This document shows positions 33,658-42,841 of a stretch of 64,000 bases of DNA, one piece after another (the stretch's first letter is position 1; each line of letters opens with the position of its first letter). The notes beneath the pieces are model-generated. The model did not search any database. It saw only the letters and a list, made by a program, of their open reading frames with translations, and was not told where the DNA came from. Location: positions 4,154,001-4,218,000 of the forward strand of contig NZ_JACBYV010000001.1 of assembly GCF_013408425.1 (NCBI RefSeq), written 5' to 3'. A program made the position numbers and the translations under genes. Source of the stretch: Pseudomonas flavescens (lineage in GTDB: Bacteria; Pseudomonadota; Gammaproteobacteria; Pseudomonadales; Pseudomonadaceae).

Positions 33658-34725
33658 ATGACTGACGCCACCCCCGACCTCACCAGCCTCGCCCAGTCCA
33701 TCAAGGACTGGGGGCGCGAACTGGGCTTCCAGCAGGTTGGCATCAGCGGCTTGGAGCTGGGCGAACACGAGGCGCACCTGCAGCGCTGGCTGGATGCCGG
33801 CTACCAGGGCGAGATGGACTATATGGCCGCACATGGCCGCAAACGTTCACATCCGGACGAACTGGTACCCGGCACCCTGCGGGTGGTCTCGCTGCGCATG
33901 GACTACCTGCCCGGCGACACACAGATGGCGCAACGCCTGCAGGAACCTGAAAAGGCCTACGTCTCGCGCTACGCCCTGGGCCGTGATTACCACAAACTGA
34001 TCCGCAAACGCCTGCAACAATTGGCCGAGCGCATTCAGCAGGCCATCGGGCCATTCGGCTACCGCGCCTTCGTCGACAGCGCACCGGTGCTGGAAAAGGC
34101 CATTGCCGAACAGTCGGGCCTGGGCTGGATCGGCAAGAACACGCTGGTACTCAACCGCAAGGCCGGCAGCTACTTCTTTCTCGGTGAGCTGTTCGTCGAC
34201 ATCCCGCTGCCCGAGGACCCGCCCCACGGCAGCGAACACTGTGGTCGCTGCAGCGCCTGCCTGGACGTCTGCCCGACGGCGGCCTTCGTCGGCCCTTACG
34301 TGCTCGATGCACGGCGCTGCATCTCCTACCTGACCATCGAACTGAAAGGTCCGATACCCGAGGATCTGCGCGCTCCCATTGGCAACCGCGTGTTCGGCTG
34401 CGACGACTGCCAGATGGTCTGCCCCTGGAACCGCTTCGCCAAAGCCACCGAGCAGGGCGACTTCCAGCCACGGCACAGCCTGGACAACGCCGAGCTGGCC
34501 GAGCTGTTTCGCTGGAGCGAGGAGGAGTTTCTCAGCCGCACCGAGGGCTCACCGCTGCGCCGCGCCGGCTACGAGCGCTGGCTGCGCAACCTGGCCGTCG
34601 GTTTGGGCAACGCACCGTCGACCATCCCGGTGCTGGAAGCGCTGCAAGCGCGCCGCGAGTATCCGTCTGAGCTGGTGCGCGAGCACGTGCAGTGGGCGCT
34701 GGATCAACACGCCAGACGCGCCTAG
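33658..34725 (+). CDS. queG: Epoxyqueuosine reductase QueG
   Basis: 355 residues from ATG 33658. Two 4Fe-4S motifs, CGRCSACLDVCP (cysteines 195, 198, 201, 205) and CDDCQMVCP (248, 251, 255), lie behind the cobalamin-binding N-terminal domain (IGKNTLVLN at 158-166). It performs the last step of queuosine formation in tRNA with B12. The stop precedes a repeat-rich gap that faces orn. Confidence 0.96.
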   Translation: MTDATPDLTSLAQSIKDWGRELGFQQVGISGLELGEHEAHLQRWLDAGYQGEMDYMAAHGRKRSHPDELVPGTLRVVSLRMDYLPGDTQMAQRLQEPEKAYVSRYALGRDYHKLIRKRLQQLAERIQQAIGPFGYRAFVDSAPVLEKAIAEQSGLGWIGKNTLVLNRKAGSYFFLGELFVDIPLPEDPPHGSEHCGRCSACLDVCPTAAFVGPYVLDARRCISYLTIELKGPIPEDLRAPIGNRVFGCDDCQMVCPWNRFAKATEQGDFQPRHSLDNAELAELFRWSEEEFLSRTEGSPLRRAGYERWLRNLAVGLGNAPSTIPVLEALQARREYPSELVREHVQWALDQHARRA

Positions 34726-34787
34726 GGTTACGCCTTCGGCCAACCCAGGCTACTGGCTTCTAGGCTTGCGGCTTGACGCTGCCGCCC
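34726..34787. repeat. Intergenic repeat remnants between queG and orn (copy D)
   Basis: GGTTACGCCTTCGGCCAACC (34727-34746) is a small hairpin resembling a common Pseudomonas intergenic repeat; it is followed by TAGGCTTGCGGCTTGACGCTG, the inverse form of the CAAGCNN heptads. The convergent genes may use these as transcription barriers. Confidence 0.4.
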
Positions 34788-35330
34788 TCAGACCTTGAGC
34801 AGGTGCTGGCGGTAGTACTTGAGCTCGGCGATCGACTCGCGGATGTCGTCCAGCGCCTGATGGCTGCCTTTTTTCAGAAAGCCATCCTTAACCCCAGGCG
34901 CCCAGCGCTCGGCGAGAATCTTCAGGGTCGAGACATCCAGGTAGCGGTAGTGGAAGTAGGCTTCCAGTGTCGGCATGTAGCGGTAGAGGAAGCGGCGGTC
35001 CTGCCCGATGCTGTTGCCGCAGATCGGCGACTTGCCCTTCGGCACCCACTTTTCCAGGAAGGCGATGGTCTGCGCTTCGGCTTCGGCCTGGCTGACACGG
35101 CTCTCGCGAACCCGCTGGGTGAGGCCGCTTTCACCGTGGGTGCGCGTGTTCCACTCGTCCATGGCGGCCAGGCGTTCATCGCTCTGGTGCACGGCGATCA
35201 CCGGGCCTTCGGCCAGCACATTGAGCTCGGTGTCGGTGACGATGGTGGCCATCTCGATGATGACGTCCGTCTCGGGATCGAGACCGGTCATTTCCAGGTC
35301 GATCCAGATCAGGTTCTGTGGATTCTGCAT
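34788..35330 (-). CDS. orn: Oligoribonuclease
   Basis: 180 residues, DEDDh exonuclease: [10 protein letters not shown] with Asp11 and Glu13, [10 protein letters not shown], and the C-terminal [11 protein letters not shown]. It hydrolyses two-residue RNAs; in Pseudomonas it clears pGpG from c-di-GMP breakdown and nanoRNAs that prime transcription, which links it to the signalling genes nearby. It follows the membrane methyltransferase by 27 bases. Confidence 0.97.
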   Translation of the reverse strand: MQNPQNLIWIDLEMTGLDPETDVIIEMATIVTDTELNVLAEGPVIAVHQSDERLAAMDEWNTRTHGESGLTQRVRESRVSQAEAEAQTIAFLEKWVPKGKSPICGNSIGQDRRFLYRYMPTLEAYFHYRYLDVSTLKILAERWAPGVKDGFLKKGSHQALDDIRESIAELKYYRQHLLKV

Positions 35331-35357
35331 GCTGCGCTCCTCTGTAGTGCCGCCATT

Positions 35358-36173
35358 CTAGCTAATCGCCGCGCCCTGCGCGCCGTCGATCTCCCAGAGC
35401 AGCAGGCGCGAATCGCGCCAGTCCTTCAACTGCACCACACGCTGCGGCGCCACACCGGGAATGTCGAAGGTGTTGCTGATCAGCCAGGCACCTGCTGGCA
35501 GCTCGAGCCGGGCCTTGTCCCAGAGCGCCGGCATGGGCGCCGGGGACAGGAAGCAGTAGGCCACGTCGATCGCGGCAAGGTCGCTGCGCCAGAGGTTCTG
35601 GTAACGAATCTGGCAATTGCGTTGACCGATGCTGCGCAGCCAGGCGATGGCATAGGACAGCGGCGCAGTCTCGACGCCGGTGAAGCGGGCCTGGGGAAAG
35701 CGCCGCGCCAGCCATAACAGCGTGCCCGCCGGGCCGCAGCCGAGATCGACGAAAGCGAAGCGCTCACCCCGCTCCTCCAGCAACCGCGCCAGCTCGCGAC
35801 GGCTACCAGCGCCGGTGAGGTACAGCGGCACCCGCTCGGAGAAACTGTTCCAGTTGAACAGCAACAGCAGCAGGAACCCGAGCAGAAACAGCCAGGACGG
35901 CAACGGTGCTCCACTGGCCAGCAGCAGAGCGGGCGCGAACAGCAGGTTCAGCCACCACCACCAGCGCGACAGGCCGAACCAGCGCGCCAGGCTGGCCGAC
36001 AGCAGGCCATGCAGCAGACCGGCCGCCAGCGGACTTGGCCGCCAGCTGGACAACTGCGCGACAGCGACAATGGCCAGCCCCATGCACAGGGTGACGACGA
36101 GCTGGATCAGCAATGCCAGCAACGCTGGGTAGCGCTCACCCAACCGATGCAGCGCGCGATAAAAGACGGCCAT
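35358..36173 (-). CDS. Membrane-anchored class I SAM methyltransferase-like protein
   Basis: 271 residues with four to five membrane segments in the first 110 ([54 protein letters not shown]) and a cytoplasmic C-terminal methyltransferase fold ([17 protein letters not shown] as motif I, then [15 protein letters not shown]). The [10 protein letters not shown] motif is intact, so SAM binding is likely; a lipid or membrane-protein substrate is a guess. It is upstream of orn on the same strand and divergent from rsgA. Confidence 0.8.
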   Translation of the reverse strand: MAVFYRALHRLGERYPALLALLIQLVVTLCMGLAIVAVAQLSSWRPSPLAAGLLHGLLSASLARWFGLSRWWWWLNLLFAPALLLASGAPLPSWLFLLGFLLLLLFNWNSFSERVPLYLTGAGSRRELARLLEERGERFAFVDLGCGPAGTLLWLARRFPQARFTGVETAPLSYAIAWLRSIGQRNCQIRYQNLWRSDLAAIDVAYCFLSPAPMPALWDKARLELPAGAWLISNTFDIPGVAPQRVVQLKDWRDSRLLLWEIDGAQGAAIS

Positions 36174-36290
36174 GCCACAAGGCTCAATGAAAGATGGATG
36201 GCCAGTCTAGCGCTGGCATGCGCAAATTGCCGCCCTCGGGGCATGCTAGACTCGCCTCCATTTTCAGCGCATCACACACTCGGAAGCCCC

Positions 36291-37322
36291 ATGGCCAAAC
36301 GCCAACTCAACCGCCGGCAAAACTGGCGCATCGAAAAAATCCAGGGCGAACGTGCCGCACGTGCGGCCAAACGCGAATCCCGCGTGGTGGAAACCCTGGA
36401 AGGCGGCGATCTGGGCCCGGAACAGACCGGCCTGGTGATCGCTCACTTCGGTGTGCAAGTGGAAGTCGAGGCCACGGACGGCGAGCTGTCAGGCCAGATT
36501 TTCCGCTGCCACCTGCGCGCCAACCTGCCGACTCTGGTTACCGGCGACCGGGTGGTGTGGCGCCCCGGCAACCAGGGTATTGGCGTGATCGTCGCCCAAC
36601 TGCCACGCGACACCGAGCTGTGTCGCCCGGACACCCGTGGCCAACTCAAGCCGGTAGCGGCCAACGTCGATCTGATCGTCATCGTCTTCGCGCCACTGCC
36701 CGAGCCCCATGCCAACCTGATCGACCGCTACCTGGTTGCAGCCGAGCATGCTGGCATCCGCCCACTGCTGCTGCTCAACAAGGCCGATCTGATCGATGCA
36801 CAGAATGAAACGGCGCTGAACGCATTGCTCGGCGTGTACCGCCAGTTGGGTTACCCGCTGCTGGAAGTGTCTGCCCTGGAAGGTGATGGCATGGAGCAGC
36901 TCAAGCAGCAGCTCGATGGCAATATCAGCGTATTCGTCGGCCAGTCCGGTGTGGGCAAGTCGTCGCTGGTCAACAGCCTGCTACCGGGCGTCGACACCCG
37001 AGTCGGCCCCTTGTCCGAACTGACCGGCAAGGGCACACACACCACCACCACGGCACGGCTGTTCCATTTCCCCGGTGGCGGCCAGCTGATCGACTCACCG
37101 GGTATCCGGGAATTCGGTCTGGTGCACGTTAGCCGGGACGACGTGGAGGCTGGCTTCATCGAGTTCGCCGAGCTGCTCGGCCATTGCCGCTTCCGCGACT
37201 GCAAGCACGACCGCGAGCCAGGCTGTGCACTGCTCAAGGCATTGGAGGATGGGCGCATTCAGCCGCAGCGGATGAACAGCTACCGGCACATTCTCGCCAG
37301 CCTGCCGGAGGCCGAGTACTGA
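36291..37322 (+). CDS. rsgA: Ribosome small subunit-dependent GTPase RsgA
   Basis: 343 residues from ATG 36291 (GGAAG just upstream). OB-fold N-terminal domain, then a circularly permuted GTPase with the order G4 NKAD (163-166), G5 SAL (194-196), G1 GQSGVGKSS (217-225), G3 DSPG (268-271), and a zinc finger built from C299, C304, H306 and C312. It checks late 30S assembly. A longer upstream frame overlaps the divergent gene and is rejected. Confidence 0.97.
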   Translation: MAKRQLNRRQNWRIEKIQGERAARAAKRESRVVETLEGGDLGPEQTGLVIAHFGVQVEVEATDGELSGQIFRCHLRANLPTLVTGDRVVWRPGNQGIGVIVAQLPRDTELCRPDTRGQLKPVAANVDLIVIVFAPLPEPHANLIDRYLVAAEHAGIRPLLLLNKADLIDAQNETALNALLGVYRQLGYPLLEVSALEGDGMEQLKQQLDGNISVFVGQSGVGKSSLVNSLLPGVDTRVGPLSELTGKGTHTTTTARLFHFPGGGQLIDSPGIREFGLVHVSRDDVEAGFIEFAELLGHCRFRDCKHDREPGCALLKALEDGRIQPQRMNSYRHILASLPEAEY

Positions 37323-37393
37323 ATGAGGGCAGCAGCGCCCATGCACCACTGCCCGGGCGTACCCACTCAGCGGGCTTTGGCCATGCAGGCCGA

Positions 37394-38422
37394 TCACTCC
37401 TCGGGCTGATCCACCTGCAGCGTGCCGTCTTCGAAGATGTTCAACCGTTCACGCACTTGCTCGTTGGATAACGGCGCACCAGCCGGTGCACCAGTACCAC
37501 CAGCACCACCAGCGGGCGCATCCGGTGCTGGATCGGGCGCCAGCTCGCCGCCACCCTGCTCACCTTCGATGTTGCGCTGAGCCTTCTTGGTCAGCACCAC
37601 GATATCGATACGGCGATTGACCGGATTGAACGGATCGTTGCGGTCGAACAACGCCGAAGATGCATACCCGACCACCCGCGCCACCTGAGCATCGTCGTAA
37701 CCTGCTGCGATCAACACCCGACGCGCGGCGTTGGCGCGGTTGGCCGACAGCTCCCAGTTGCCGAAACCACCAGCGCCGGCGAACGGCTTGGCATCGGTAT
37801 GACCGCTGACGCTGATCTTGTTCGGTACCGCCTTGATGGTGTCGGTCAGGGCGAACAGGATGTCCTCGAAATAGGGCTGCAACTGGGCGCTGCCCAGGGC
37901 GAACATGGGCCGGTTCTCGGCATCGACGATCTGAATGCGCAGACCGTCCTGGGTAATCTCGAAAAGAATCTGATCCTTGAAACGCTGCAACTGCGGGTCC
38001 TGCTCGACCTTGTTCTGCAGTTCCTGCAGCAGCAACTCCAGACGCTCGCGCTCCACCTCTTCGGCCTTGGCCTCGGCCTGCTCGGCGTCCAGTTCGGCAG
38101 GATCCTTGGGATCAGTGTCCGCTTCGTCCCCCGGCGCCTCCTGGGGCTGTTCGTTGAGGGTGCGATCCGGCGATGGGGTCGGCGAGCCGCCCAGGTCGAT
38201 GACGTAGGGGCTGGCACTTTCAGAAAAACCGATAGGGTCCTTGAAATAGCCGGAAATCAGCTTCTTCTGCTCGGGCGTGGCCGAGGACATCAGCCACATC
38301 ACCATGAAGAAGGCCATCATCGCCGTGGCGAAGTCGGCGAAGGCGATCTTCCAGGCACCACCATGGTGGCCCCCGGCGACCTTCTTGACCCGCTTGACGA
38401 TAATCGGCTGGTTGTTTTCCAT
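37394..38422 (-). CDS. motB: Flagellar motor stator protein MotB
   Basis: 342 residues. One N-terminal membrane helix (WKIAFADFATAMMAFFMVMW) contains the proton-carrying Asp30; an acidic, E/A/P-rich linker (about 80-130) precedes the OmpA-like peptidoglycan-binding domain (VSGHTDAKPFAG, LSANRANAARRVLIAAG, NRRIDIVV) and a Gly/Pro/Ala-rich tail. With MotA it forms one of the stators of the polar flagellum; pseudomonads usually have a second pair, motCD, elsewhere. Confidence 0.97.
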   Translation of the reverse strand: MENNQPIIVKRVKKVAGGHHGGAWKIAFADFATAMMAFFMVMWLMSSATPEQKKLISGYFKDPIGFSESASPYVIDLGGSPTPSPDRTLNEQPQEAPGDEADTDPKDPAELDAEQAEAKAEEVERERLELLLQELQNKVEQDPQLQRFKDQILFEITQDGLRIQIVDAENRPMFALGSAQLQPYFEDILFALTDTIKAVPNKISVSGHTDAKPFAGAGGFGNWELSANRANAARRVLIAAGYDDAQVARVVGYASSALFDRNDPFNPVNRRIDIVVLTKKAQRNIEGEQGGGELAPDPAPDAPAGGAGGTGAPAGAPLSNEQVRERLNIFEDGTLQVDQPEE

Positions 38423-38427
38423 GGTGC

Positions 38428-39279
38428 TTAGTTCCCGCGCATTGCCTGTTCAAGCTCGCTGAAGCTTGGGCGGTGCGCCGGGTAGAGGGTCTTGCGCGAG
38501 AACTCCACCGCCAGCGACGGCGGCATCCCGGAAGCGGAGGCGACCAGGCCAGCCTTGATGGCCTCGTAGACGTTCAGTTCTTCCTTGGCATCGTGTTCGA
38601 GGGCGGCGGCCAATGGACCGAAAAAACCATAGGAGGCGAGAATGCCGAGAAAGGTACCGACCAGTGCCGTACCGACTTTCTCGCCAATCTGCGCGTTGTC
38701 CGCCTCGGCCAGGATCGACATGGTGATCACGATACCCAGTACAGCCGCCACGATACCCATGGCCGGCATGCCGTCGGCGATCTTCGCCACGGCATGGGCG
38801 GGATGCTCGAGTTCCTCCTTCAGGCCAACCAGTTCCATGTCGAACAGGCCTTCCAGTTCGTGCGGCGCCATGTTGCCCGAGGACATGATGCGCAGGTAAT
38901 CGCAGATGAAGGCGACCATGCGCTCATCACCCAACACCGCCGGATACTTGCTGAAGATCGGGCTGGCCGCGGGATCCTCGAGATCGGCCTCGATGGCCAT
39001 CATCCCTTCACGGCGCGCCTTGTTGAGGATCTCGTAGAGCAGGCGCAGCACTTCCAGGTAGTAATCATGGGTAAAGCGCGACTTGAACATCTTCAACGAC
39101 TTCTTGAGGACGGTCATGAACATGCTGCCCGGGTTGGCCTGCAGAAACGCGCCCAGCGCGGCACCGCCGATGATCAACACCTCGAAGGGATGCACCAGCG
39201 CCATGAGTTTGCCGCCAGACGCGACGAAACCGCCAAAGACGCAAGCGAAGACAACGATGATGCCGATGATTTTGGCCAT
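38428..39279 (-). CDS. motA: Flagellar motor stator protein MotA
   Basis: 283 residues with four membrane helices (IIGIIVVFACVFGGFVASGG, VLIIGGAALGAFLQ, GIVAAVLGIVITMSIL, GTALVGTFLGILASYGFFGPL) and the cytoplasmic loop that contacts FliG. It is followed by motB after five bases, and a FliA-type promoter lies 55-80 bases upstream of its start. Confidence 0.97.
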   Translation of the reverse strand: MAKIIGIIVVFACVFGGFVASGGKLMALVHPFEVLIIGGAALGAFLQANPGSMFMTVLKKSLKMFKSRFTHDYYLEVLRLLYEILNKARREGMMAIEADLEDPAASPIFSKYPAVLGDERMVAFICDYLRIMSSGNMAPHELEGLFDMELVGLKEELEHPAHAVAKIADGMPAMGIVAAVLGIVITMSILAEADNAQIGEKVGTALVGTFLGILASYGFFGPLAAALEHDAKEELNVYEAIKAGLVASASGMPPSLAVEFSRKTLYPAHRPSFSELEQAMRGN

Positions 39280-39333
39280 AAGGAAAACTTACTGAAGTGA
39301 AAAGAAAGGGAATGCACGAAACACCCCTTCTAC

Positions 39334-39360
39334 TTATCGGAAGAGATGCGCGAGACTATA
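39334..39360 (-). promoter_or_regulatory. FliA (sigma-28) promoter for motAB
   Basis: Minus strand TATAGTCT, 11 bases, TCCGATAA compared with the TAAAGTTT-N11-GCCGATAA consensus: 6/8 and 7/8 matches with exact spacing, about 55 bases before motA. Fits late flagellar gene control. Confidence 0.7.
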
Positions 39361-39399
39361 GTCAGTTAAGTCTAAAAAAAGCCATTTTGGCATATCCCC

Positions 39400-40911
39400 A
39401 TGGTCGCAAGCACGCCGTTACCGCGCACCCTCGATGCCTGGCTCAAGCAGCTGGACGGTCAGGTGTTGCCCATCCCGACCCACTATCACCAGCAGGTTCG
39501 CCGCGCCCTGGGCGATAGCCGCCGCTCGCTGCGCGAGATCGCCGACCTGATGCAGGATAGCCCGGCACTGGTGCTCTGCGTGCTGCGCGAAGCCAATCGC
39601 AAGAGCAGCAGCCTTGGCGAAGCGGCAGAAAGCCTGGAAACCGCCCTCAATCGCCTGGGCCTGAAACGCGCCGAAGAGCTTTTGATGCGCATACCGGCCA
39701 AGGCTGTCGCCGACATTCCCCAGCCGCTGCGGCAGATCCAGTTGATCAGCCAGCATGCTGCGCAACAGGCCAACGGCCTGTTCGCCGCACGCCTCGCCAG
39801 GCTGTGGCAGGAAATCCACTGGGGCAGCCTGCTGTTCCTCTCCCCGGTCTGGGCACTGCTGGCGGCTCACCCTCATCTGTTCGAGGCCTGGGAGCAGCGC
39901 GTACTGATCAACGGCGAACGGCCGGCGCGGGTCGAACGCGAGTTGCTGGGCATTTCCCTGTTCGAATTGTGCCTGGCGCTGGCCGAACACTGGCGCCTGC
40001 CGGCGTGGATCATTCAGGGCTATCAACTGCTGCTCAACGACCGACGCCTGCTGGCCAAGGCGCTGCGCCTGGCGCGCAAGCACGACGACCCGCTGCGTCA
40101 GCAGCAGGAACTGGACGCCGACCCGACGCTGCAGCGTTGGCTGACCCAGCCGGCCAACAGCATCCTGCTGGCCAACGTGCTGGCCGTTTCCGCGCACAAC
40201 GCCTGGACCGGCAGTCACACCCGGCGCTGGCAGCGGCTCAACAGCCTGTACCTGCAGATGCCACTGCCGGAGCTGCACCAGCACATCCATCAGAATGCTG
40301 CGCAAAGCGCACGGCAGCTGGACACCACCGACCTCTGGCACCCGGCCGAGGCACTGCTCTGGCCCTGGAACGTACGGCACTTCCAGCCGCCCAAGCCGGC
40401 GCCAACGTCGCCACTCGCCGACTGGCGACAACTGTGCGCTCAACTGCTCGCCCAGCCGACGGCGTTCAGCAACGTGCAGCAACTCACCACCTGCGCCCGC
40501 CAGGCCTTGCAGGCGACCGGCCTGTCGCGCCTGCTCATGCTGCTCGCCGACCGCACCCACAGCCGCCTGCAGGTGCAACAGCATGCTGGCGTCGACGCCA
40601 CCGCCAGCGGCCTGGCTGTCGACCCGGCGCAAAGCCAGGTGCTGCGTCGCCTGCTGCAGACGCCTGCGCAATTGCGTCTCACGCCCGCCAATATCGCCCA
40701 GTTTTCCGCGCTGCTGCCGGGCAATCTGAAGGCCCTGCTGCCCAGTGAGCACCTGCTGATCCGCTCCCTGGCCAGCAACGACCGGGTGGTGATGATCCTG
40801 TTCGCCGATCTGCACGGCAAACCGATCAGCGATACCGCTTTGCAGGCGTTCGCCAAGACCGCGCAATGCATAGAGCGCGCCCTGGACACGTTCAGCAAAC
40901 GTAAGCGCTGA
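39400..40911 (+). CDS. HDOD-domain protein
   Basis: 503 residues. Residues about 20-210 form an HDOD domain (IPTHYHQQVRRALGDSRRSLREIADLMQDSPAL is its typical first part), a non-hydrolytic relative of HD phosphohydrolases seen in signalling proteins. The C-terminal 150 residues (LTTCARQALQATGLSRLLMLLAD through VVMILFADLHGKPISD) look GAF-like. No catalytic HD pair is apparent. It is divergent from motAB and occupies the position of P. aeruginosa PA4955. Role unknown; a regulatory scaffold is likely. Confidence 0.8.
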   Translation: MVASTPLPRTLDAWLKQLDGQVLPIPTHYHQQVRRALGDSRRSLREIADLMQDSPALVLCVLREANRKSSSLGEAAESLETALNRLGLKRAEELLMRIPAKAVADIPQPLRQIQLISQHAAQQANGLFAARLARLWQEIHWGSLLFLSPVWALLAAHPHLFEAWEQRVLINGERPARVERELLGISLFELCLALAEHWRLPAWIIQGYQLLLNDRRLLAKALRLARKHDDPLRQQQELDADPTLQRWLTQPANSILLANVLAVSAHNAWTGSHTRRWQRLNSLYLQMPLPELHQHIHQNAAQSARQLDTTDLWHPAEALLWPWNVRHFQPPKPAPTSPLADWRQLCAQLLAQPTAFSNVQQLTTCARQALQATGLSRLLMLLADRTHSRLQVQQHAGVDATASGLAVDPAQSQVLRRLLQTPAQLRLTPANIAQFSALLPGNLKALLPSEHLLIRSLASNDRVVMILFADLHGKPISDTALQAFAKTAQCIERALDTFSKRKR

Positions 40912-40979
40912 ACCGCGGCTCTTTTCCCAGGCCATGGCTGCGCTACAATCCCGTTCTCATTTCTGCCAACGAGGCCCGT

Positions 40980-41795
40980 ATGACTGCCTTCGACGAACTG
41001 CCGCTGGTCATCGAGCCCGCGCACCTCGCTACGCGCCTGGAAGAACCGAGCCTGATTCTGGTCGACCTGAGCAGCCGTGCTCGTTATGAGGCCGGGCACA
41101 TTCCCGGCGCCCGTTTCGTCGACAGCAAACGCACTCAGTTGGGCAGACCGCCGGCACCTGGCCTGCTACCCCAACAGGCGGCACTGGAGCAATTGTTCAG
41201 CGAGCTTGGCCATCACCCGCACGCCACCTACGTGGTTTACGACGATGAGGGCGGCGGCTGGGCTGGGCGCTTCATCTGGTTGCTGGATGTAATCGGCCAC
41301 CCGCGCTATCACTTTCTCAACGGTGGCCTGACCGCCTGGGAGGCTGAGCAGCGTCCGCTGGATCAGGCTGTGCCCGAACCGAAAAGCACACCGGTGCGGC
41401 TGTCGCTGAGCGACGAGCCGACGGCCAGCCTCGATTACCTGAAGTCGCGCCTGGGCGCCGACGATCTGGCCATCTGGGATGCCCGTTCGCTGGAGGAGTA
41501 CCGCGGCGAAAAGGTACAGGCCGCCAGGGGGGGGCATATTCCCGGCGCCATCCACTTCGAGTGGACGGCCGGCATGGATCCCGCCCGCGGCCTGCGTATC
41601 CGCGAGGATATCGGCCAGCAGTTGAACCAGTTGGGCCTGAGCGCCGACAAGGAAATCATCACCCACTGCCAGAGCCATCGCCGCTCCGGCTTCACCTATC
41701 TGGTGGCCAAGGCCCTGGGCTACCCACGGGTCAAGGCCTACGCCGGCTCGTGGAGCGAATGGGGCAATCTTTCCGATACACCTGTCGAACAGTGA
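40980..41795 (+). CDS. rhdA: Thiosulfate sulfurtransferase RhdA (rhodanese)
   Basis: 271 residues, two rhodanese domains. The active-site loop CQSHRRSG carries Cys230, the same number as the well-studied Azotobacter vinelandii RhdA, and the inactive N-terminal domain has the usual AGHIPGARFVD. It transfers sulfane sulfur from thiosulfate to cyanide or thiols. A tract of eight G residues (41527-41534) encodes Arg-Gly-Gly at 183-185 and could be slippage-prone. It is followed by psd on the same strand. Confidence 0.96.
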   Translation: MTAFDELPLVIEPAHLATRLEEPSLILVDLSSRARYEAGHIPGARFVDSKRTQLGRPPAPGLLPQQAALEQLFSELGHHPHATYVVYDDEGGGWAGRFIWLLDVIGHPRYHFLNGGLTAWEAEQRPLDQAVPEPKSTPVRLSLSDEPTASLDYLKSRLGADDLAIWDARSLEEYRGEKVQAARGGHIPGAIHFEWTAGMDPARGLRIREDIGQQLNQLGLSADKEIITHCQSHRRSGFTYLVAKALGYPRVKAYAGSWSEWGNLSDTPVEQ

Positions 41796-41823
41796 GTGCG
41801 ACTTGATTGTCCACTTGTAATTC

Positions 41824-41844
41824 GCCCGGCAAGAAATGCCGGGC
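41824..41844 (+). other. Hairpin between rhdA and psd
   Basis: GCCCGGCA / TGCCGGGC (8 bp, loop AGAAA) just before the psd ribosome binding site. No T-run follows; it may be a partial terminator or a processing site. Confidence 0.5.
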
Positions 41845-41859
41845 TGCCAAGGAATAAAG

Positions 41860-42711
41860 ATGAAAGAACGCCTGTTTATCCTCAGCCAGTACCTGACTCC
41901 GCATCACCTGCTGTCGCGCCTGATCGGCTGCGCAGCCGAATGCCGGGCACCCTGGTTCAAGAATCGCCTGATCACCTGGTTCGCCAAGCAGTATCAGGTC
42001 GACATGAGCGAGGCGCAGGTCGAGGATCCGACTGCATTCGAACACTTCAACGCATTCTTCACCCGCGCCCTGAAAGAAGGCGCCCGCCCGCTGGACAATC
42101 TGCCTGGCGCGGTACTCTGCCCCGCGGACGGTGCCGTCAGCCAGCTTGGCCGCATCGAGCACGGCCGGGTATTCCAGGCCAAGGGCCACAGCTACAGCGT
42201 GACCGAACTGCTGGGCGGTGACAGCGAACGCGCGGCGCCCTTCATGGGCGGCGATTTCGCCACCGTGTATCTGTCTCCCAAGGACTACCACCGCGTGCAT
42301 ATGCCGCTGGCCGGCACCCTGAAGGAAATGATCTACGTGCCGGGTCGCCTGTTTTCGGTGAACCAGACCACCGCCGAAAACGTTCCCGAGCTGTTCGCCC
42401 GCAACGAGCGCGTGGTCTGCCTGTTCGACACCGAACGCGGCCCCATGGCCGTGGTACTGGTTGGCGCGATGATCGTCGCCTCCATCGAAACCGTCTGGGC
42501 CGGCCTGATCACGCCGCCCAAGCGGGAACTGAAGACCGTACGCTACGACGAAGCCGCCCGGGCACCGGTCAGCCTCGAGAAGGGTGCGGAGCTGGGCCGT
42601 TTCAAGCTCGGTTCCACCGCCATCGTGCTGTTTGGCCCGGAACAGGTGAAATGGGCCGAGGAGCTGGCTGCCAATAGCCCCGTGCGCATGGGCCAATTGC
42701 TCGGCCAGTGA
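41860..42711 (+). CDS. psd: Phosphatidylserine decarboxylase
   Basis: 283 residues from ATG 41860 (AAGGAA upstream). The self-cleavage motif LGST is at 250-253, where Ser252 becomes the pyruvoyl group; Asp90 (CPADGA) and His147 (YHRVHMPLAG) complete the triad. It makes phosphatidylethanolamine at the inner membrane. An eight-base longer-reading frame at the front (from 41836) is not family-like. Confidence 0.97.
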   Translation: MKERLFILSQYLTPHHLLSRLIGCAAECRAPWFKNRLITWFAKQYQVDMSEAQVEDPTAFEHFNAFFTRALKEGARPLDNLPGAVLCPADGAVSQLGRIEHGRVFQAKGHSYSVTELLGGDSERAAPFMGGDFATVYLSPKDYHRVHMPLAGTLKEMIYVPGRLFSVNQTTAENVPELFARNERVVCLFDTERGPMAVVLVGAMIVASIETVWAGLITPPKRELKTVRYDEAARAPVSLEKGAELGRFKLGSTAIVLFGPEQVKWAEELAANSPVRMGQLLGQ

Positions 42712-42727
42712 ACCGGCAGCACGGCCT

Positions 42728-42759
42728 GCAGCCTTCGCCATGATTGGTGCAAAGGCTGC
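42728..42759 (+). terminator. Hairpin after psd
   Basis: GCAGCCTT / AAGGCTGC with an inner stem CGCCA/TGGTG, starting 17 bases beyond psd. It lacks a clear T-run, but its position before fimW suggests transcription attenuation. Confidence 0.5.
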
Positions 42760-42841
42760 GACGATGGCCAGATGCTGCTAGAGTCGCCTCACGATTACCG
42801 AACGATTCGCTCGCATGTTGGCGCTGGAGTAAGAAAGTTTG

